A stretch of DNA of 64,000 bases, taken from positions 62,001-126,000 of the forward strand of contig CAIJXV010000105.1 in NCBI GenBank assembly GCA_903824675.1. The letters run 5' to 3'. Source of the DNA: an uncultured bacterium. GTDB taxonomy: Bacteria > Verrucomicrobiota > Kiritimatiellia > CAIKKV01 > CAIJXV01. Below are positions 1-9,777 of this stretch, piece after piece. Below the pieces are notes generated by a model, which was not told the origin of the DNA, did not search any database, and saw nothing but the letters and a program-made list of their open reading frames with translations. Made by a program: the position numbers and the translations under genes. The number at the start of each line of letters is the position of its first letter. Within the stretch, counting starts at the first letter, position 1.

Positions 1-361
1 CGATCTCGATATTGTCCCGCCATTCCTCGTAAGAAATGGTTTCGAAACGGTTTTTCTGACCGGCATAGGCGTTGTTGATCAGGATATGAATTCCGCCGAG
101 TTGGTCGGCCGTGGCTCGCAGAGCTTCGCGGAGACTTTCGGGTTTGCGAATATCGCACGCCAGCCCGATGGCTCGAATGCCGTAGTCGGTCTTGAGCGTC
201 TGCGTGAATTCCTCGCACGAGGCGGTGTTGATTTCGGCGATGGCAATATCCGCGCCGAGTTCGGCCAGCGTCTCGCACATGGCCCGCCCCAGATAACCCG
301 ATCCGCCGGTAATGAATACAGTGCGGCCCTTGAGATTCGTCAATTCGCTTAGTTTACGCAT
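1..361 (-). CDS. SDR-family NAD(P)-dependent oxidoreductase (5' part; cut by window edge)
   Basis: The first 120 codons are present and the gene runs off the left edge of the window. The start is ATG at 361, preceded by AAGGAG seven bases upstream. The protein begins with a Rossmann nucleotide-binding motif TGGSGYLG (residues 18-25) and has NNAY (residues 96-99), the equivalent of the SDR NNAG motif. Catalytic Tyr and Lys would lie outside the window. It is the last visible gene of the leftward operon after the SGNH hydrolase, 46 bp downstream of it. This suggests a cytoplasmic sugar dehydrogenase or epimerase acting on a product of the locus. The substrate is unknown. Confidence 0.85.
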   Translation of the reverse strand, partial: MRKLSELTNLKGRTVFITGGSGYLGRAMCETLAELGADIAIAEINTASCEEFTQTLKTDYGIRAIGLACDIRKPESLREALRATADQLGGIHILINNAYAGQKNRFETISYEEWRDNIEI

Positions 362-407
362 GGGTATCTCCTTGCCATAGGGTTGTTTGATGACCGTTTT
401 CCCGAGG

Positions 408-1988
408 TTACTCCAGCCATTTGACCGTCCACACATGTTCCACGGGACGGGCCTCCGCCAGCACCTTGGGCTCAACCCGGGTGGATGGCGGCGGCTCACC
501 TTTTCCGACCACGGCGCGAATGGTATTCGCCCGAACGGCGGCCAAAACCCGTAATGTTTGGGCGGCCACCGGACCCTTGTCCAGCAAACCGGCATCGAAT
601 CCGAGGGTCAGCTGTTCGGCGGTGGTCACCGCCACGGCTTCTCCATCGATGGCGATTTCATAGCGTCCGGCGGGAAGATGTTCCACGGCGAGCAGATATC
701 GGCTCAAGCCGAAGATCGAATGGGGCGAACCGAGGGACGTGGGGACGTCCACGCCCAGGGCCGGCCGGGCGAGGGGGTCGATCGGGAATGGCAGGGATTG
801 ATCCCATCGTTTAAAACTCACGATGCCCTTTTGGATTTTCAGATCGCGGACCTCGGCTTTTGTGGCGGACATAACCACCTGTTTTTCAGCGTCAATGCGA
901 ACGTCGCTGACCAATCCATCGGCATCCAATAATTTCAGCAAAACTCCGGCCATACATAAATGTCCGGCCTCGTTGGGATGGATTAAATCGGTCGGCCGTT
1001 CCGATCCGGTGTATCCGCTCAATTGGATAAAGGGTGGCGTAGCCGCATCCACTTGGGCGGCCCAACCGCGCAGAAATTGACGGAATGCCTCCCACTGTTC
1101 GACCTTTGCACCCTTCAGGCCCTGCCATTGGAGCAGGAGGTGATCCAGGTCGGGCGCGGGGAGGAGCGCTACCAGGGCGGGATTGTCGAGAAAGGGTTTG
1201 ACGGCAACCGAGAGTGCCACGCCTTGGGTTTTATAATTGGTCATGGTCAAGGGGGTGTCGAGTAGCTTGACCAGTCCCTGTCGCAAGGCGGCGACCCGGT
1301 CCCGCCCATAAGTGGCAGCGAAAATCTGCTGGAGCGGCGCCATCTGGTCGATAAACGGAACCTGATTGCGCGCCGCCAGTTGGCTGAGTTTGTCGGCGAA
1401 CTGACGGTTGACCGGATTTGAACGCCAGCCCTCGGGCCGGGTGGTTCCATCAACCTTCTGGCCGGTCAGCCGAAATTTGCCGCCATCGGAGGCATAGTCG
1501 GCCGGGGCCAGCAAGGGCGACGCGCTGAACATCAGCAAGCGCGCCCCGGTACCCTGCACGGCTTCAACAAACCGCTGGGGTGCGCTGTGGGGATTCTCCA
1601 GAAAATCCTGCTCGCCCGGAAAAACCTTGGCGTGATCATTCATCCCGTAATTCACCGTCACCAGGGTGGGCTTATACGCGGCGATGGTGTCCCGAAACCG
1701 AATGATGCCTTGAATATAAACTTCGCCCGATTTACCTGAATTGACCGTGGTGAAGGCCAGTCCGGGGTATCGGGCGCGGATGAACGCCTCCAGATAAACC
1801 GTGTATAAGTTCTGCCAGGTAATGCTGTCGCCGACCAGCACCCAGACATCGCCGTTCCGAACAAAAAAACCATTCGTCGGGAGGGCGGGTTCAGGAGGCG
1901 TGAAAACAGGCGCGGCGACCGCCGCTTGAGTGGCCAGCCCCAGCCCGAGCAGGGCGACGAGCAACCAACTTTTATGCGCTGATTTCAT
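408..1988 (-). CDS. Secreted SGNH/GDSL-family hydrolase
   Basis: This 526-residue protein has a clear Sec signal peptide (residues 1-26, hydrophobic LLVALLGLGLA, ending AVAA). The SGNH blocks are visible: GDSI at residues 53-56 (nucleophile Ser), NSGKSGE near 83-89, GMND at 115-118, and the C-terminal DLIHPNEAGH with the Asp/His pair. Enzymes of this fold are esterases or lipases, and in polysaccharide loci they commonly remove acetyl or other acyl groups from sugars. Its start overlaps the stop of the upstream DUF4838 gene by ATGA, implying translational coupling. About 170 residues beyond the catalytic domain form a C-terminal extension of unknown role. A periplasmic or extracellular carbohydrate esterase is the best inference. 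Confidence 0.87.
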   Translation of the reverse strand: MKSAHKSWLLVALLGLGLATQAAVAAPVFTPPEPALPTNGFFVRNGDVWVLVGDSITWQNLYTVYLEAFIRARYPGLAFTTVNSGKSGEVYIQGIIRFRDTIAAYKPTLVTVNYGMNDHAKVFPGEQDFLENPHSAPQRFVEAVQGTGARLLMFSASPLLAPADYASDGGKFRLTGQKVDGTTRPEGWRSNPVNRQFADKLSQLAARNQVPFIDQMAPLQQIFAATYGRDRVAALRQGLVKLLDTPLTMTNYKTQGVALSVAVKPFLDNPALVALLPAPDLDHLLLQWQGLKGAKVEQWEAFRQFLRGWAAQVDAATPPFIQLSGYTGSERPTDLIHPNEAGHLCMAGVLLKLLDADGLVSDVRIDAEKQVVMSATKAEVRDLKIQKGIVSFKRWDQSLPFPIDPLARPALGVDVPTSLGSPHSIFGLSRYLLAVEHLPAGRYEIAIDGEAVAVTTAEQLTLGFDAGLLDKGPVAAQTLRVLAAVRANTIRAVVGKGEPPPSTRVEPKVLAEARPVEHVWTVKWLE

Positions 1989-4402
1989 AATGCCGCCGGT
2001 TCATTGGGCGCGTAAATGAAGGCGCGCCGGTAGAGTCCGCCGAATTCGGCGTCATTCCAGATCCGCACGGTGACCTGGTTGGATGCCCCGGGTTTGACAA
2101 ACTTCGAAATATCGAGGTCGACGGTATGCGGGCTCATCCACCAGATCTTGTGTTCGCGATGTCCCACGTATTCGCCATTGACCCATACCCAGACTTCATT
2201 GACGGCCCCCCCCAGCCAGAGGTGCAGAGGTTTGCCGGTAAACGCCTTGGGAACGTTGGCTTGCATCCGATACCAGCCGTACCCGTCATAGTCATGCCCC
2301 CGGGCGTCCAAGGGTTTTTCCTGTTGTTCCCAGAGCAGGAAGGTGTCGCGGGTATCCCACTGCGAATCCTCGAACGTCGGCGCATACCACTCGCCGATCA
2401 CGCCTTCATTAAAGGGATCCCGGATAAACTTGCTCTGCCGGGGGAGCGCGGTTGCCAGGGTTCCTTTCCGTCCATCGGTCAGGGCGGTTAAATTCTCGTA
2501 TAGTTTAACGCTACCCGCAGAGGTGAAGGCGGTGCTGACCAGTAGATTGGATCGGCCAAAGGCGGAGTAGATGTCCTGCAGCCGGGACTTGCACGATTCC
2601 ATTTTCTCAGCCGCCTTTTGAGCGCCCGGGAAATCGAGTTCCGCGGCGGCCGAATGCAGAGCCGTGTAGGCTTCCAAATGATCGGCGATGAGGGCGAAGG
2701 CTTCCACCCGACCCCGGTAGGGTTCCTCGGTCACCGCCGCCCGGTCCGCCTCGACATGCGGGCGCAGTCCCTTCACGAAATCAGCGGTATAGATATGGTT
2801 GACCAGCCAATCTTCGTGGGCCTGAAAATCGGTGTCGCCCAACCGCTGAGCGCAGGCGTCCCACCAGGCGCGCACCTCGGGTCCGGCGGCACCGAAGAAA
2901 GAGCCGTAAAAGTCGGTCTTGATGGCATTCAAGTCGGCGGAACTGTTCCAGAGCAGTTTGGCGGTGACATAATAACTGATCCAACTCTGCATGAACGCTT
3001 TGCGTCCCTCGCGATTCATGCCCTTGATGCCGATCTGTTTGTAGAGGGGAGCATTGACCGCCATGTTCTCAGCGTCCCGTTCCGGCAGGAACATGCCGAG
3101 CAGAAACCCGGGGTTGTAGTCATAGATCCAGACATGCGGTGTCTGACGGCGGAATTGGGTCAGGATTTTGATGAATTCCTGCCGGCGCCAGGAGCGCGGA
3201 TCGTTGTTCGGGTGCAAAATGTCACAGGAAATGGGGGCGACAAAGAGCGACATGTTTTTTCTGAACTTCACGCCCTGGGGCGGGACTTCCCGGTTGGAAT
3301 AGGCGGCAAAGCCCAGAAACTGATTCGGGAAGGCATCCGCGATCTTGCAGGCAAAATCGAAGTATTCCTCGCTCATCATTTTATTGAAGACATAGGTGGG
3401 ATAGTAGAAATTCTGATTGGCTTTGGCACAGACAGGGCAATAACAGAAGGGGGCTCCGTCGGGGGGTGAAATGCCAATCCCCTGGTCGGATCCTTTGCGC
3501 TCATTCATTTTCTTGATGTTCTGAATGGCCGCCTCCAGCACCTCCGGAGAAGACAGACAGAGCATGGTGGAGTGAATTTTGGATTTGGGGGTCACCCGGC
3601 GCACGCCGGATTTATCCATGGCATAATATTCCGGATGGGTTTCGGCGAATTCGGCCGGCGGGAGGATCATGGAGAGAGATCCATCGCCGGGCATGGGATA
3701 GAGGGGGCTGGAGGGATTCATCCCATTGCGGATGAGCCAGGTCATAAACTCTTTGCGTTCGACCGCCGTGGGCGGTACCCAACCCGAATACCAGATATTG
3801 CGCACGGCGAAATCGGGACGCGAGAGAATATCCAGGGGCGGTATTTCGGGCGCGGATAATTGAGGCACCACCTCGCCCCAGGCTCCGGGAAAATACCAGC
3901 GGCATCCGAGTTTCTCCAGGAAAGCATATACGGAGTAGGCTGTTCCGCGATAGGGACCGTCCTGGTTGCCGGCCAGATAAATCGCCCGGCCAACGCTCTT
4001 GATGATATAGCCTTCCTCTTCAAATGCTTTTTCCGTGATGGACTTGTCGAAGCCGGAAGGAATTGCAATATGAGCCTGGGCTGCGGCTTTCGTGTGCCCG
4101 ACATAGAGGAACGTTTTTGCCTCAGCCGGCAGCGGATCCCCTTCCGTGATTAAAGCCAATTCCACCCCGCTCATTTTTGAGAGATAGGTTTGGAGATCCC
4201 GGGCGGGTTCCAGGATCTTTTCAGTGTAGGCCTTGACTTCGTTGGTCGCCTCGGGCGCTTTTTCAACGATGATGATCGCAACCGCCTGGTGGTCACGCGT
4301 CAGCGGCAATCCAGCCGGGGGTGCCCCCCGGACGATTTCGACGGCGGTCAGGCCCAGAACCACCACACATCCCGCGGTCATTTGCAGAAACTTATTTTTC
4401 AT
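1985..4402 (-). CDS. Secreted DUF4838 protein with C-terminal carbohydrate-binding-like domain
   Basis: This 805-residue protein has a signal peptide (residues 1-26). Residues roughly 50-190 resemble the N-terminal domain of family 67 alpha-glucuronidases, including the stretch LEKLGCRWYFPG. The middle third carries the DUF4838 region, with ISPPDGAPFCYCPVC and several tryptophan/tyrosine-rich blocks. The last 160 residues resemble a galactose-binding jelly roll like that at the start of GH2 enzymes (LHLWLGGAVNEVWVWVNGEY). DUF4838 proteins occur in polysaccharide-use loci but have no settled activity. The gene lies 9 bp after the 772-residue protein gene and overlaps the SGNH gene, so it belongs to the same transcript. 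It differs from the other two DUF4838 proteins here in its C-terminal domain. Confidence 0.85.
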   Translation of the reverse strand: MKNKFLQMTAGCVVVLGLTAVEIVRGAPPAGLPLTRDHQAVAIIIVEKAPEATNEVKAYTEKILEPARDLQTYLSKMSGVELALITEGDPLPAEAKTFLYVGHTKAAAQAHIAIPSGFDKSITEKAFEEEGYIIKSVGRAIYLAGNQDGPYRGTAYSVYAFLEKLGCRWYFPGAWGEVVPQLSAPEIPPLDILSRPDFAVRNIWYSGWVPPTAVERKEFMTWLIRNGMNPSSPLYPMPGDGSLSMILPPAEFAETHPEYYAMDKSGVRRVTPKSKIHSTMLCLSSPEVLEAAIQNIKKMNERKGSDQGIGISPPDGAPFCYCPVCAKANQNFYYPTYVFNKMMSEEYFDFACKIADAFPNQFLGFAAYSNREVPPQGVKFRKNMSLFVAPISCDILHPNNDPRSWRRQEFIKILTQFRRQTPHVWIYDYNPGFLLGMFLPERDAENMAVNAPLYKQIGIKGMNREGRKAFMQSWISYYVTAKLLWNSSADLNAIKTDFYGSFFGAAGPEVRAWWDACAQRLGDTDFQAHEDWLVNHIYTADFVKGLRPHVEADRAAVTEEPYRGRVEAFALIADHLEAYTALHSAAAELDFPGAQKAAEKMESCKSRLQDIYSAFGRSNLLVSTAFTSAGSVKLYENLTALTDGRKGTLATALPRQSKFIRDPFNEGVIGEWYAPTFEDSQWDTRDTFLLWEQQEKPLDARGHDYDGYGWYRMQANVPKAFTGKPLHLWLGGAVNEVWVWVNGEYVGHREHKIWWMSPHTVDLDISKFVKPGASNQVTVRIWNDAEFGGLYRRAFIYAPNEPAAL

Positions 4403-4411
4403 TTTTCACTC

Positions 4412-6730
4412 CTAATCCATTCCCTCTGTTACGCTTGACCCAAACTGTTCCTGTAAAACCCGGCGCAAAGGCTCCGCGTTGTGCCTGAAGTGGAGGGTCC
4501 CATCGGACTTGGCGCGCAAGGCCGATGCACATTCATAAAACAGAAAACTGTCATACCCACTCTGCCGACCCCATTCCATCAGGCGGGCGACGGGGATCTC
4601 ACAACCTTTCGGGGAATCGCCAATGTGGTTGGTGGATCGGCGATCTTCAAAAAAGTTGTTACAATACGGGGCGTAAGTGACCGGGATTCCCTTGGCGTGG
4701 GCCAACGCCAGCACCTCCCGTGAAAATTGAGCGTCGGGCCACAACGATTTCCCCGTCACGCGGTCGGCCAAACCTTCGTTGAGCCAGCTCCGCCAATCGC
4801 ACACGATATTCAGGCCCCCGCCGGTGCCGGGTGCCCCATCGAAAAAGCTGTCGATATGCAGGGCCAGCGTCTTGCCGCGTCCATGCACCACCGCCGCCGC
4901 CTCCCGAATAAATTGGGTCCATCCTTCGCCGCGAATACGCCGCCACAGATCATAATCGAAGGCGTCGGTTTCCCAGATATCGATCCCGGTCTGCCGAAGC
5001 ATCTCATGGCGCACGGGTTCTTCAAACCCGTATTCGATCCAGGCGAAATCGGCATGATGGCTTCCGGGCCGGATATCGATTCCATCGGCACCGGAGTCCA
5101 GCATGGCCTCGACCCACGTCATCCATAATTTCCGCGTCTCGGGGAAGGACGGCGACATAATCGCCAGCGGACTGCGATCTTTGCCCCGGGCCAGGGCCAG
5201 AAACGAACCCAGGCCGCGATCGAGCACCAGGGGGGTATTAATCGGATCCCCGCCCGACATCATATTGATGCTCGGCGATCCGGGATAGCGGTTGAATTCA
5301 AATCCCCCGGGGTATCCCGGGATCGAGCCGCCGGTGGCCTGATCCGGCCCCCAGTTGAATCGGGTCGCATGGTCATCCCGGCGTCGGGAAAGACCATAGG
5401 TGATCCGGGTTTCTTCCCCCTGATCCCCATAGATGTGAACGAGGTCGCAGAGCCGGTTGGAAAAGGATCGCTGATCGCCATCGATCGTGATGACCATAAA
5501 CGGGTCACGCAGGATGAGCCCGTCGAATCGAAACACCCGCACCCGGCGTTTTTCAGCGGTGGGCCGCGGGCCCGACGGGGTGGACTGATAGATCGAACGT
5601 TCCTCCACCTGTTCGTGGCGATGAATCGGGCCGTCATAGGGTCGGTAGGTGTTGTTATCGTTCGAAACCATGAAGGTCACCTGGTCCGGCGTGAAGGCCG
5701 CCGGTTCGGCGTCATCTTTGACCAGCTCGATTCGGGTCCATATCGCATTGTGTCCCGGACCGTGGACGGAAGGTTTGCGGGTGGTGAGCAAATGCTGGTT
5801 GTCCGCCGCCATGCGCGAAACCCATCCTGAACTGTTCCCAATGCGGTGAATCCGTCCATGCTTGCGGGCCTGCTCGGAAAACGGCGGCCAACTGTAGCCC
5901 TGGATGGCCATGTCCAGGGGTTTCAAGAGACCGATGAGTTCGATCCCCTGTCGGTGAGCGTGGTCGACGGCGGCCGTGAAAATATCGCCGACGGCGGAAA
6001 ATGTGTCCCGGGCATGTTTGGCGATGCTGAGCGGGGCGAAATCGAAATACTCATCCGCCTTGCGACCCAGATCGATCCAGGACACGCGCCGGGTGCCCCA
6101 TGACTTGAGTTCGGTGAACAACGACTCGAAGGTTTTGTGTGTCCAGGCGCAGGCCATGAGGTCGTCATTGAAGTCCACGGTTACTTCCAACGGATAACCG
6201 GTTTGGATGGCCTGAGGTCGGGGAGGTACAGGATCCAGGGGCTCCCCGGTGGCGATGACCTGGCGAACCCGGCATTTACTGAATCCCATATGCACCGTGC
6301 CTGCCCGGGCCGAGCCGCGAAGGTTGGGCGCGAACAGGAGGTCGACGGTTCCGGACCTCACGCGCAGGGTTTTATCGGTCCATTCAAAACCCAAATGAGT
6401 CGTGCCGTTTTCCAGCGGTACCGGCACCGTGGATTGAAGGATGGTATATCCGCCGTCTCCGGCCTGGTGCCGGGGCGTGGTGGCCGGGAGGAGCGAGATG
6501 TGTAGCGCCGTGCGCGAATCGGTTCCACAAAAAGCCGTTGCGCCCGTCTGGATTTGGTCCAGTTCAACGTCAACCTGCAGGCGGCGCCAGGCCTCATGGG
6601 GTAACGGCACAATGACTCCGTCCCAACCGTGGCAATCCCAGGCCCCTTTTTCGTATCGCGGAAACGCCGTGTCGGTGTACCAGCCGGTCGGCAACTGTCC
6701 GGCCTGAAACCGTTCATCGAAGATTTGCAT
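4412..6730 (-). CDS. Putative cytoplasmic TIM-barrel glycoside-hydrolase-like protein
   Basis: This 772-residue protein has no signal peptide, unlike its exported neighbours. Residues 1-165 look like a beta-sandwich (laminin-G or concanavalin type). Residues about 180-750 read like a hydrolase barrel: GIELIGLLKPLD, then DSGADGIDIRPGSHH, GKTLALHIDSF, and GIPVTYAPYCNNFFED near the end. These patterns recall family-10-like or GHL-type barrels with acidic residues at strand ends, but I cannot assign a CAZy family. Its start lies inside the end of the 978-residue DUF4838 gene (17-bp overlap) with AGAGGA just upstream, so translation is probably coupled. A role in cleaving imported oligosaccharides is inferred from operon context only. 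Confidence 0.65.
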   Translation of the reverse strand: MQIFDERFQAGQLPTGWYTDTAFPRYEKGAWDCHGWDGVIVPLPHEAWRRLQVDVELDQIQTGATAFCGTDSRTALHISLLPATTPRHQAGDGGYTILQSTVPVPLENGTTHLGFEWTDKTLRVRSGTVDLLFAPNLRGSARAGTVHMGFSKCRVRQVIATGEPLDPVPPRPQAIQTGYPLEVTVDFNDDLMACAWTHKTFESLFTELKSWGTRRVSWIDLGRKADEYFDFAPLSIAKHARDTFSAVGDIFTAAVDHAHRQGIELIGLLKPLDMAIQGYSWPPFSEQARKHGRIHRIGNSSGWVSRMAADNQHLLTTRKPSVHGPGHNAIWTRIELVKDDAEPAAFTPDQVTFMVSNDNNTYRPYDGPIHRHEQVEERSIYQSTPSGPRPTAEKRRVRVFRFDGLILRDPFMVITIDGDQRSFSNRLCDLVHIYGDQGEETRITYGLSRRRDDHATRFNWGPDQATGGSIPGYPGGFEFNRYPGSPSINMMSGGDPINTPLVLDRGLGSFLALARGKDRSPLAIMSPSFPETRKLWMTWVEAMLDSGADGIDIRPGSHHADFAWIEYGFEEPVRHEMLRQTGIDIWETDAFDYDLWRRIRGEGWTQFIREAAAVVHGRGKTLALHIDSFFDGAPGTGGGLNIVCDWRSWLNEGLADRVTGKSLWPDAQFSREVLALAHAKGIPVTYAPYCNNFFEDRRSTNHIGDSPKGCEIPVARLMEWGRQSGYDSFLFYECASALRAKSDGTLHFRHNAEPLRRVLQEQFGSSVTEGMD

Positions 6731-9629
6731 CGACGTCCTCTGGGGTTTTGATCAACAGCCCGTCTTTTTCCGCCAGGTCACGGGGGATCATAAGCGCATC
6801 CGGCGTGGCGGCAACACTATTCGGAATATTAAAAAACCAGATTTCCCGCGGGGTGGTGCGCAGGCTCCAGATGCTCCCGTCCATTCCGGCGGGCACGGGC
6901 ATGGAGACCAGGGTTCCCATGCCACCCGGCGAATATCCGACCGGTTTCCCCTCGGGCCCGTAGAGATCATGTTTCCCCCCGTTCCAGAAATACTGGAGGG
7001 TTCGGGTTCCTTTGGGAACATAGAAGACCGGCGAACCGAAACCCAACATTGCACCCCGCGGCCAAAGCACACTGGCGGGGCGATGGGTTGGATACGTAAC
7101 CGTCCACCCCGAGCCATTCGATTTGAATTCCAGGATATAGGTTCCGTTGGTGGGCACGGGAATGGAGAGCGAGTGGGGTTGGTTGTCGAGCGGCATCCGG
7201 CCCGTGGCCACGAGGTTGGTGTGCCGTGTTCCTCCGGGACCTCTCAGCCACCAGGTGGCATCCCCCCGGCCCCGGTATTGGGCCAGCCGGCCGGTCGAGA
7301 GTTCCAGGTGGATCGGTTCGCCGGTAAAGGAATGAAAGGCATAGCGCGGTCCGCCCTGATAATAATCCGTCCGCTGGCCTTCAGGCACCCCGGGCAACGG
7401 GACTTTATGAATTAAGCCGGAGAAGGGAGGAAAGTGGACCGGGACCAGATCCGTTAGATCAAAGAATTGTTCGTTCAGATCGCAGACCGTAAAATAACGC
7501 AAGCCCTCCTGGAAATTGGCTTCGATTTGATCCGGGGTTAATTCCTCGGCGCCGATCCATACGTCCGGCGCGGAACGGTTGCCCTTCAGCTTTCCGAATT
7601 TTGGATGTCCGCGTCCGCCGGAGGGGACGAGTTCTATATCCTTTAGTGCCACTCCATAGATCTTGCCCAACCGGTATGCGGCGGCCGCCCAATGCGTCAT
7701 GTAGGTGTAGCGTGAGGCATAGAGTTGGCGCATCATGGCGATAAACGCCGCTTTTTTCTTCACCGGATCCGTTTCCTCATCCAGAACCCAGCGCAAATGA
7801 AGGTATCGCAGGTATTGCTTGATTTCCGCCAACCGGGCCAGGACATCCGGCCGGCCCGCCGCGACGTTTGAGGCTTCGTCCACATCGTGGAACGCCTGGC
7901 CCAGGAGTACCGTGCTCACCAGGTTGCTCGAATCGGGGCTGATCCGTTCATGGTACCGTTTCATGATCGGGGCCGCAGGGCCGTAGGCTTTTTCATAAAA
8001 ATCCGCCAGGAGCGCCTCGGTATCGGCCTCGGGATTCCACATCAATTTGCTGGCCAGGTAATAGCCTCGTCCGTGAGGGCCCCAACTATTCCCGCTCTGG
8101 GCGGAAATGCCGATCGCCTTCATTCCCGCATACACCCGCATCCGGTCTTGGACCCAGGCGAGGCTCGCGATGCGGCCCCCGGGCAGTTTATCCTGGTCCC
8201 AGTCGTAAACCGAAAAGTATTCGTAAAAACCGAGATGGGTTGCTTTGCGGGGCCACTGTTCGAATAATTCGGCGTAGGAGAGTTTGCTCATATTGAACCC
8301 GGCGGTCAGCTCAACGTAGATATTCGGCTCCAAGGGGAAGGTGGGGGGCTCGATATGAAAGTTGTAGGCCAGCAGGCCGACCATCTTGCCGGGGAATTCT
8401 TGTTGCACCATCCGGGCGACTTCATTGGCCAACCCAAAAACCGAATCCGACACGGTGCCCAGTTTGCGGGAGGCTTCGCTCTCCGAATGACCTCCGCCGT
8501 CCGAAGGATCCAACGAAATCATGTCGATTTCAGGATGTTCCCGGAACTTTTTGCGCGCGTACTCCATGAACATCTGACGTACGGCCGGCTCGGCCAGTTC
8601 CAACTTGGCAAATACATTGATCGTCGGATGACCCTCGGCATCGAGGACGGGTTTGCCGACGGTGTCCGTGACAAAGCCCGTGCGTTTGCCGCCCACTTCG
8701 GCGAAATACTCGGGATGTTCCCGCAAAACGGCCAGGTTCTCTTTGACAACGTTCTGCCACATGTGCCCGGCATTGACATCGAGGCTCCCCCCCAACAGGT
8801 TGTGACGTTGCCAGTTTTTGAGATCGCGCGGTTCCCGGCTTTGGCCGCGACCGACCCCTTCATCGGAAAAACCGCCATCCGAGAAAAAGATCGATCGGGC
8901 GGCCATGAGGGGGCGATCCGTGATGTCCAATCCATACGCGAGATGGGTTTGCGTCGGAATAATTTCCCAGCGGCTATTGGGGAAATACCAGCGACAGCCC
9001 AGGCTTTCCAGAAAACGGCAGACGACGTGCGAAACACCCCGGTCGGTTGCCGCCACCAGCAACAACCGGTTGGTTTGGGTGCGGATGGCGAAGGACTCGC
9101 GCCCGTCGAAGAGACCCTGGATCGCCAGCGGCTCTGCCAGTTCCGGGGTCTGCCACTCCGCGCGCGTTCCGACCATGATGCCCCGGACGGGGAGGGATTC
9201 CGCCGGCGCCGATACCCGGCTGACCTCGGCGCTCCGGGCCTGCTCAATGTCCGGTTTGGTCTTGGGGACAACGGGTGCCAAATCGACGGGATGGCCTTCC
9301 GGGGTTTGCACCACAAAGGCGGCTCCGCTGATTCGCTGGAGGATGGTTGCCAGTTCGGCCGCGGCGGCTTGGGTGGCGGGGGAGGCTTTTCGGGAAATCA
9401 CGATGGGCAGTAAAGCCAGCCCGTTGGAGGCCAGCCCGATGGATGGCACGGCGGTGATATTCCGTTCGATTGCGGAGGGTTGAAGGAGGGTGGCCTTCCG
9501 GGTGGGCGGCATCATCAGGGTCCGTCCGTCTTCCGGATTGCCCACCGGGGCCTCCTCTTGGGCCGGACAGATCAGAATCCCGGCCAGACAGAACAGAAGG
9601 GCAGAACCGATCCTCAGTCGAAAATTCAT
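6714..9629 (-). CDS. Secreted DUF4838 protein, first gene of leftward operon
   Basis: I favour the ATG at 9629 (971 residues), because it gives a compact signal peptide MNFRLRIGSALLFCLAGI ending near CPAQ; an in-frame ATG at 9650 would add seven residues. The N-terminal part has the GH67-N-like signature LESLGCRWYFPN. The DUF4838 core contains ISLDPSDGGG and SDSVFGLANEVAR, followed by LGFYEYFSVYDW and LPGG. A C-terminal beta-sandwich ends in IPNSVAATP and IPRDLAEKDGL. The last two domains are clearly shared with the divergent 911-residue protein, so the two are paralogues; the 805-residue protein is more distant. It probably acts outside the cytoplasm on a glycan of unknown type. A conserved 37-nt element lies 57 bp upstream. 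Confidence 0.85.
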   Translation of the reverse strand: MNFRLRIGSALLFCLAGILICPAQEEAPVGNPEDGRTLMMPPTRKATLLQPSAIERNITAVPSIGLASNGLALLPIVISRKASPATQAAAAELATILQRISGAAFVVQTPEGHPVDLAPVVPKTKPDIEQARSAEVSRVSAPAESLPVRGIMVGTRAEWQTPELAEPLAIQGLFDGRESFAIRTQTNRLLLVAATDRGVSHVVCRFLESLGCRWYFPNSRWEIIPTQTHLAYGLDITDRPLMAARSIFFSDGGFSDEGVGRGQSREPRDLKNWQRHNLLGGSLDVNAGHMWQNVVKENLAVLREHPEYFAEVGGKRTGFVTDTVGKPVLDAEGHPTINVFAKLELAEPAVRQMFMEYARKKFREHPEIDMISLDPSDGGGHSESEASRKLGTVSDSVFGLANEVARMVQQEFPGKMVGLLAYNFHIEPPTFPLEPNIYVELTAGFNMSKLSYAELFEQWPRKATHLGFYEYFSVYDWDQDKLPGGRIASLAWVQDRMRVYAGMKAIGISAQSGNSWGPHGRGYYLASKLMWNPEADTEALLADFYEKAYGPAAPIMKRYHERISPDSSNLVSTVLLGQAFHDVDEASNVAAGRPDVLARLAEIKQYLRYLHLRWVLDEETDPVKKKAAFIAMMRQLYASRYTYMTHWAAAAYRLGKIYGVALKDIELVPSGGRGHPKFGKLKGNRSAPDVWIGAEELTPDQIEANFQEGLRYFTVCDLNEQFFDLTDLVPVHFPPFSGLIHKVPLPGVPEGQRTDYYQGGPRYAFHSFTGEPIHLELSTGRLAQYRGRGDATWWLRGPGGTRHTNLVATGRMPLDNQPHSLSIPVPTNGTYILEFKSNGSGWTVTYPTHRPASVLWPRGAMLGFGSPVFYVPKGTRTLQYFWNGGKHDLYGPEGKPVGYSPGGMGTLVSMPVPAGMDGSIWSLRTTPREIWFFNIPNSVAATPDALMIPRDLAEKDGLLIKTPEDVDANLR

Positions 9630-9686
9630 CGGGTCCGAGATGCATTGCATAATGACCGGATACTAATCCGATCCCCGGGGTTTCAC

Positions 9687-9723
9687 AATAGCTCCAGCGC
9701 GTCAATCTTTAACCCAAACGCAT
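9687..9723 (-). promoter_or_regulatory. 37-nt conserved upstream element, copy 1 (candidate AraC operator)
   Basis: Read on the minus strand this is ATG, one variable base, a 26-nt invariant block containing GGGTTAAAGATTGACG, one variable base, then GCTATT. Copy 2 at 10711-10747 matches at 35 of 37 positions in the same orientation relative to the DUF4838 gene it precedes. A TTGTGA-17-TAGTAT promoter can be drawn at its downstream edge, placing the element where AraC-type activators usually bind. Binding by the adjacent AraC protein is inferred. Confidence 0.7.
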
Positions 9724-9777
9724 GACCGATCCATGGTTGACGATAACGGGCGACACGCGCGGAAGGGCCGGGACCTT

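Noticed and set aside
2618-3469. 283-codon plus-strand frame opposite the 805-residue DUF4838 gene
   Set aside because: Antisense shadow lacking domain features and a ribosome site, while the minus-strand protein has a full domain layout.
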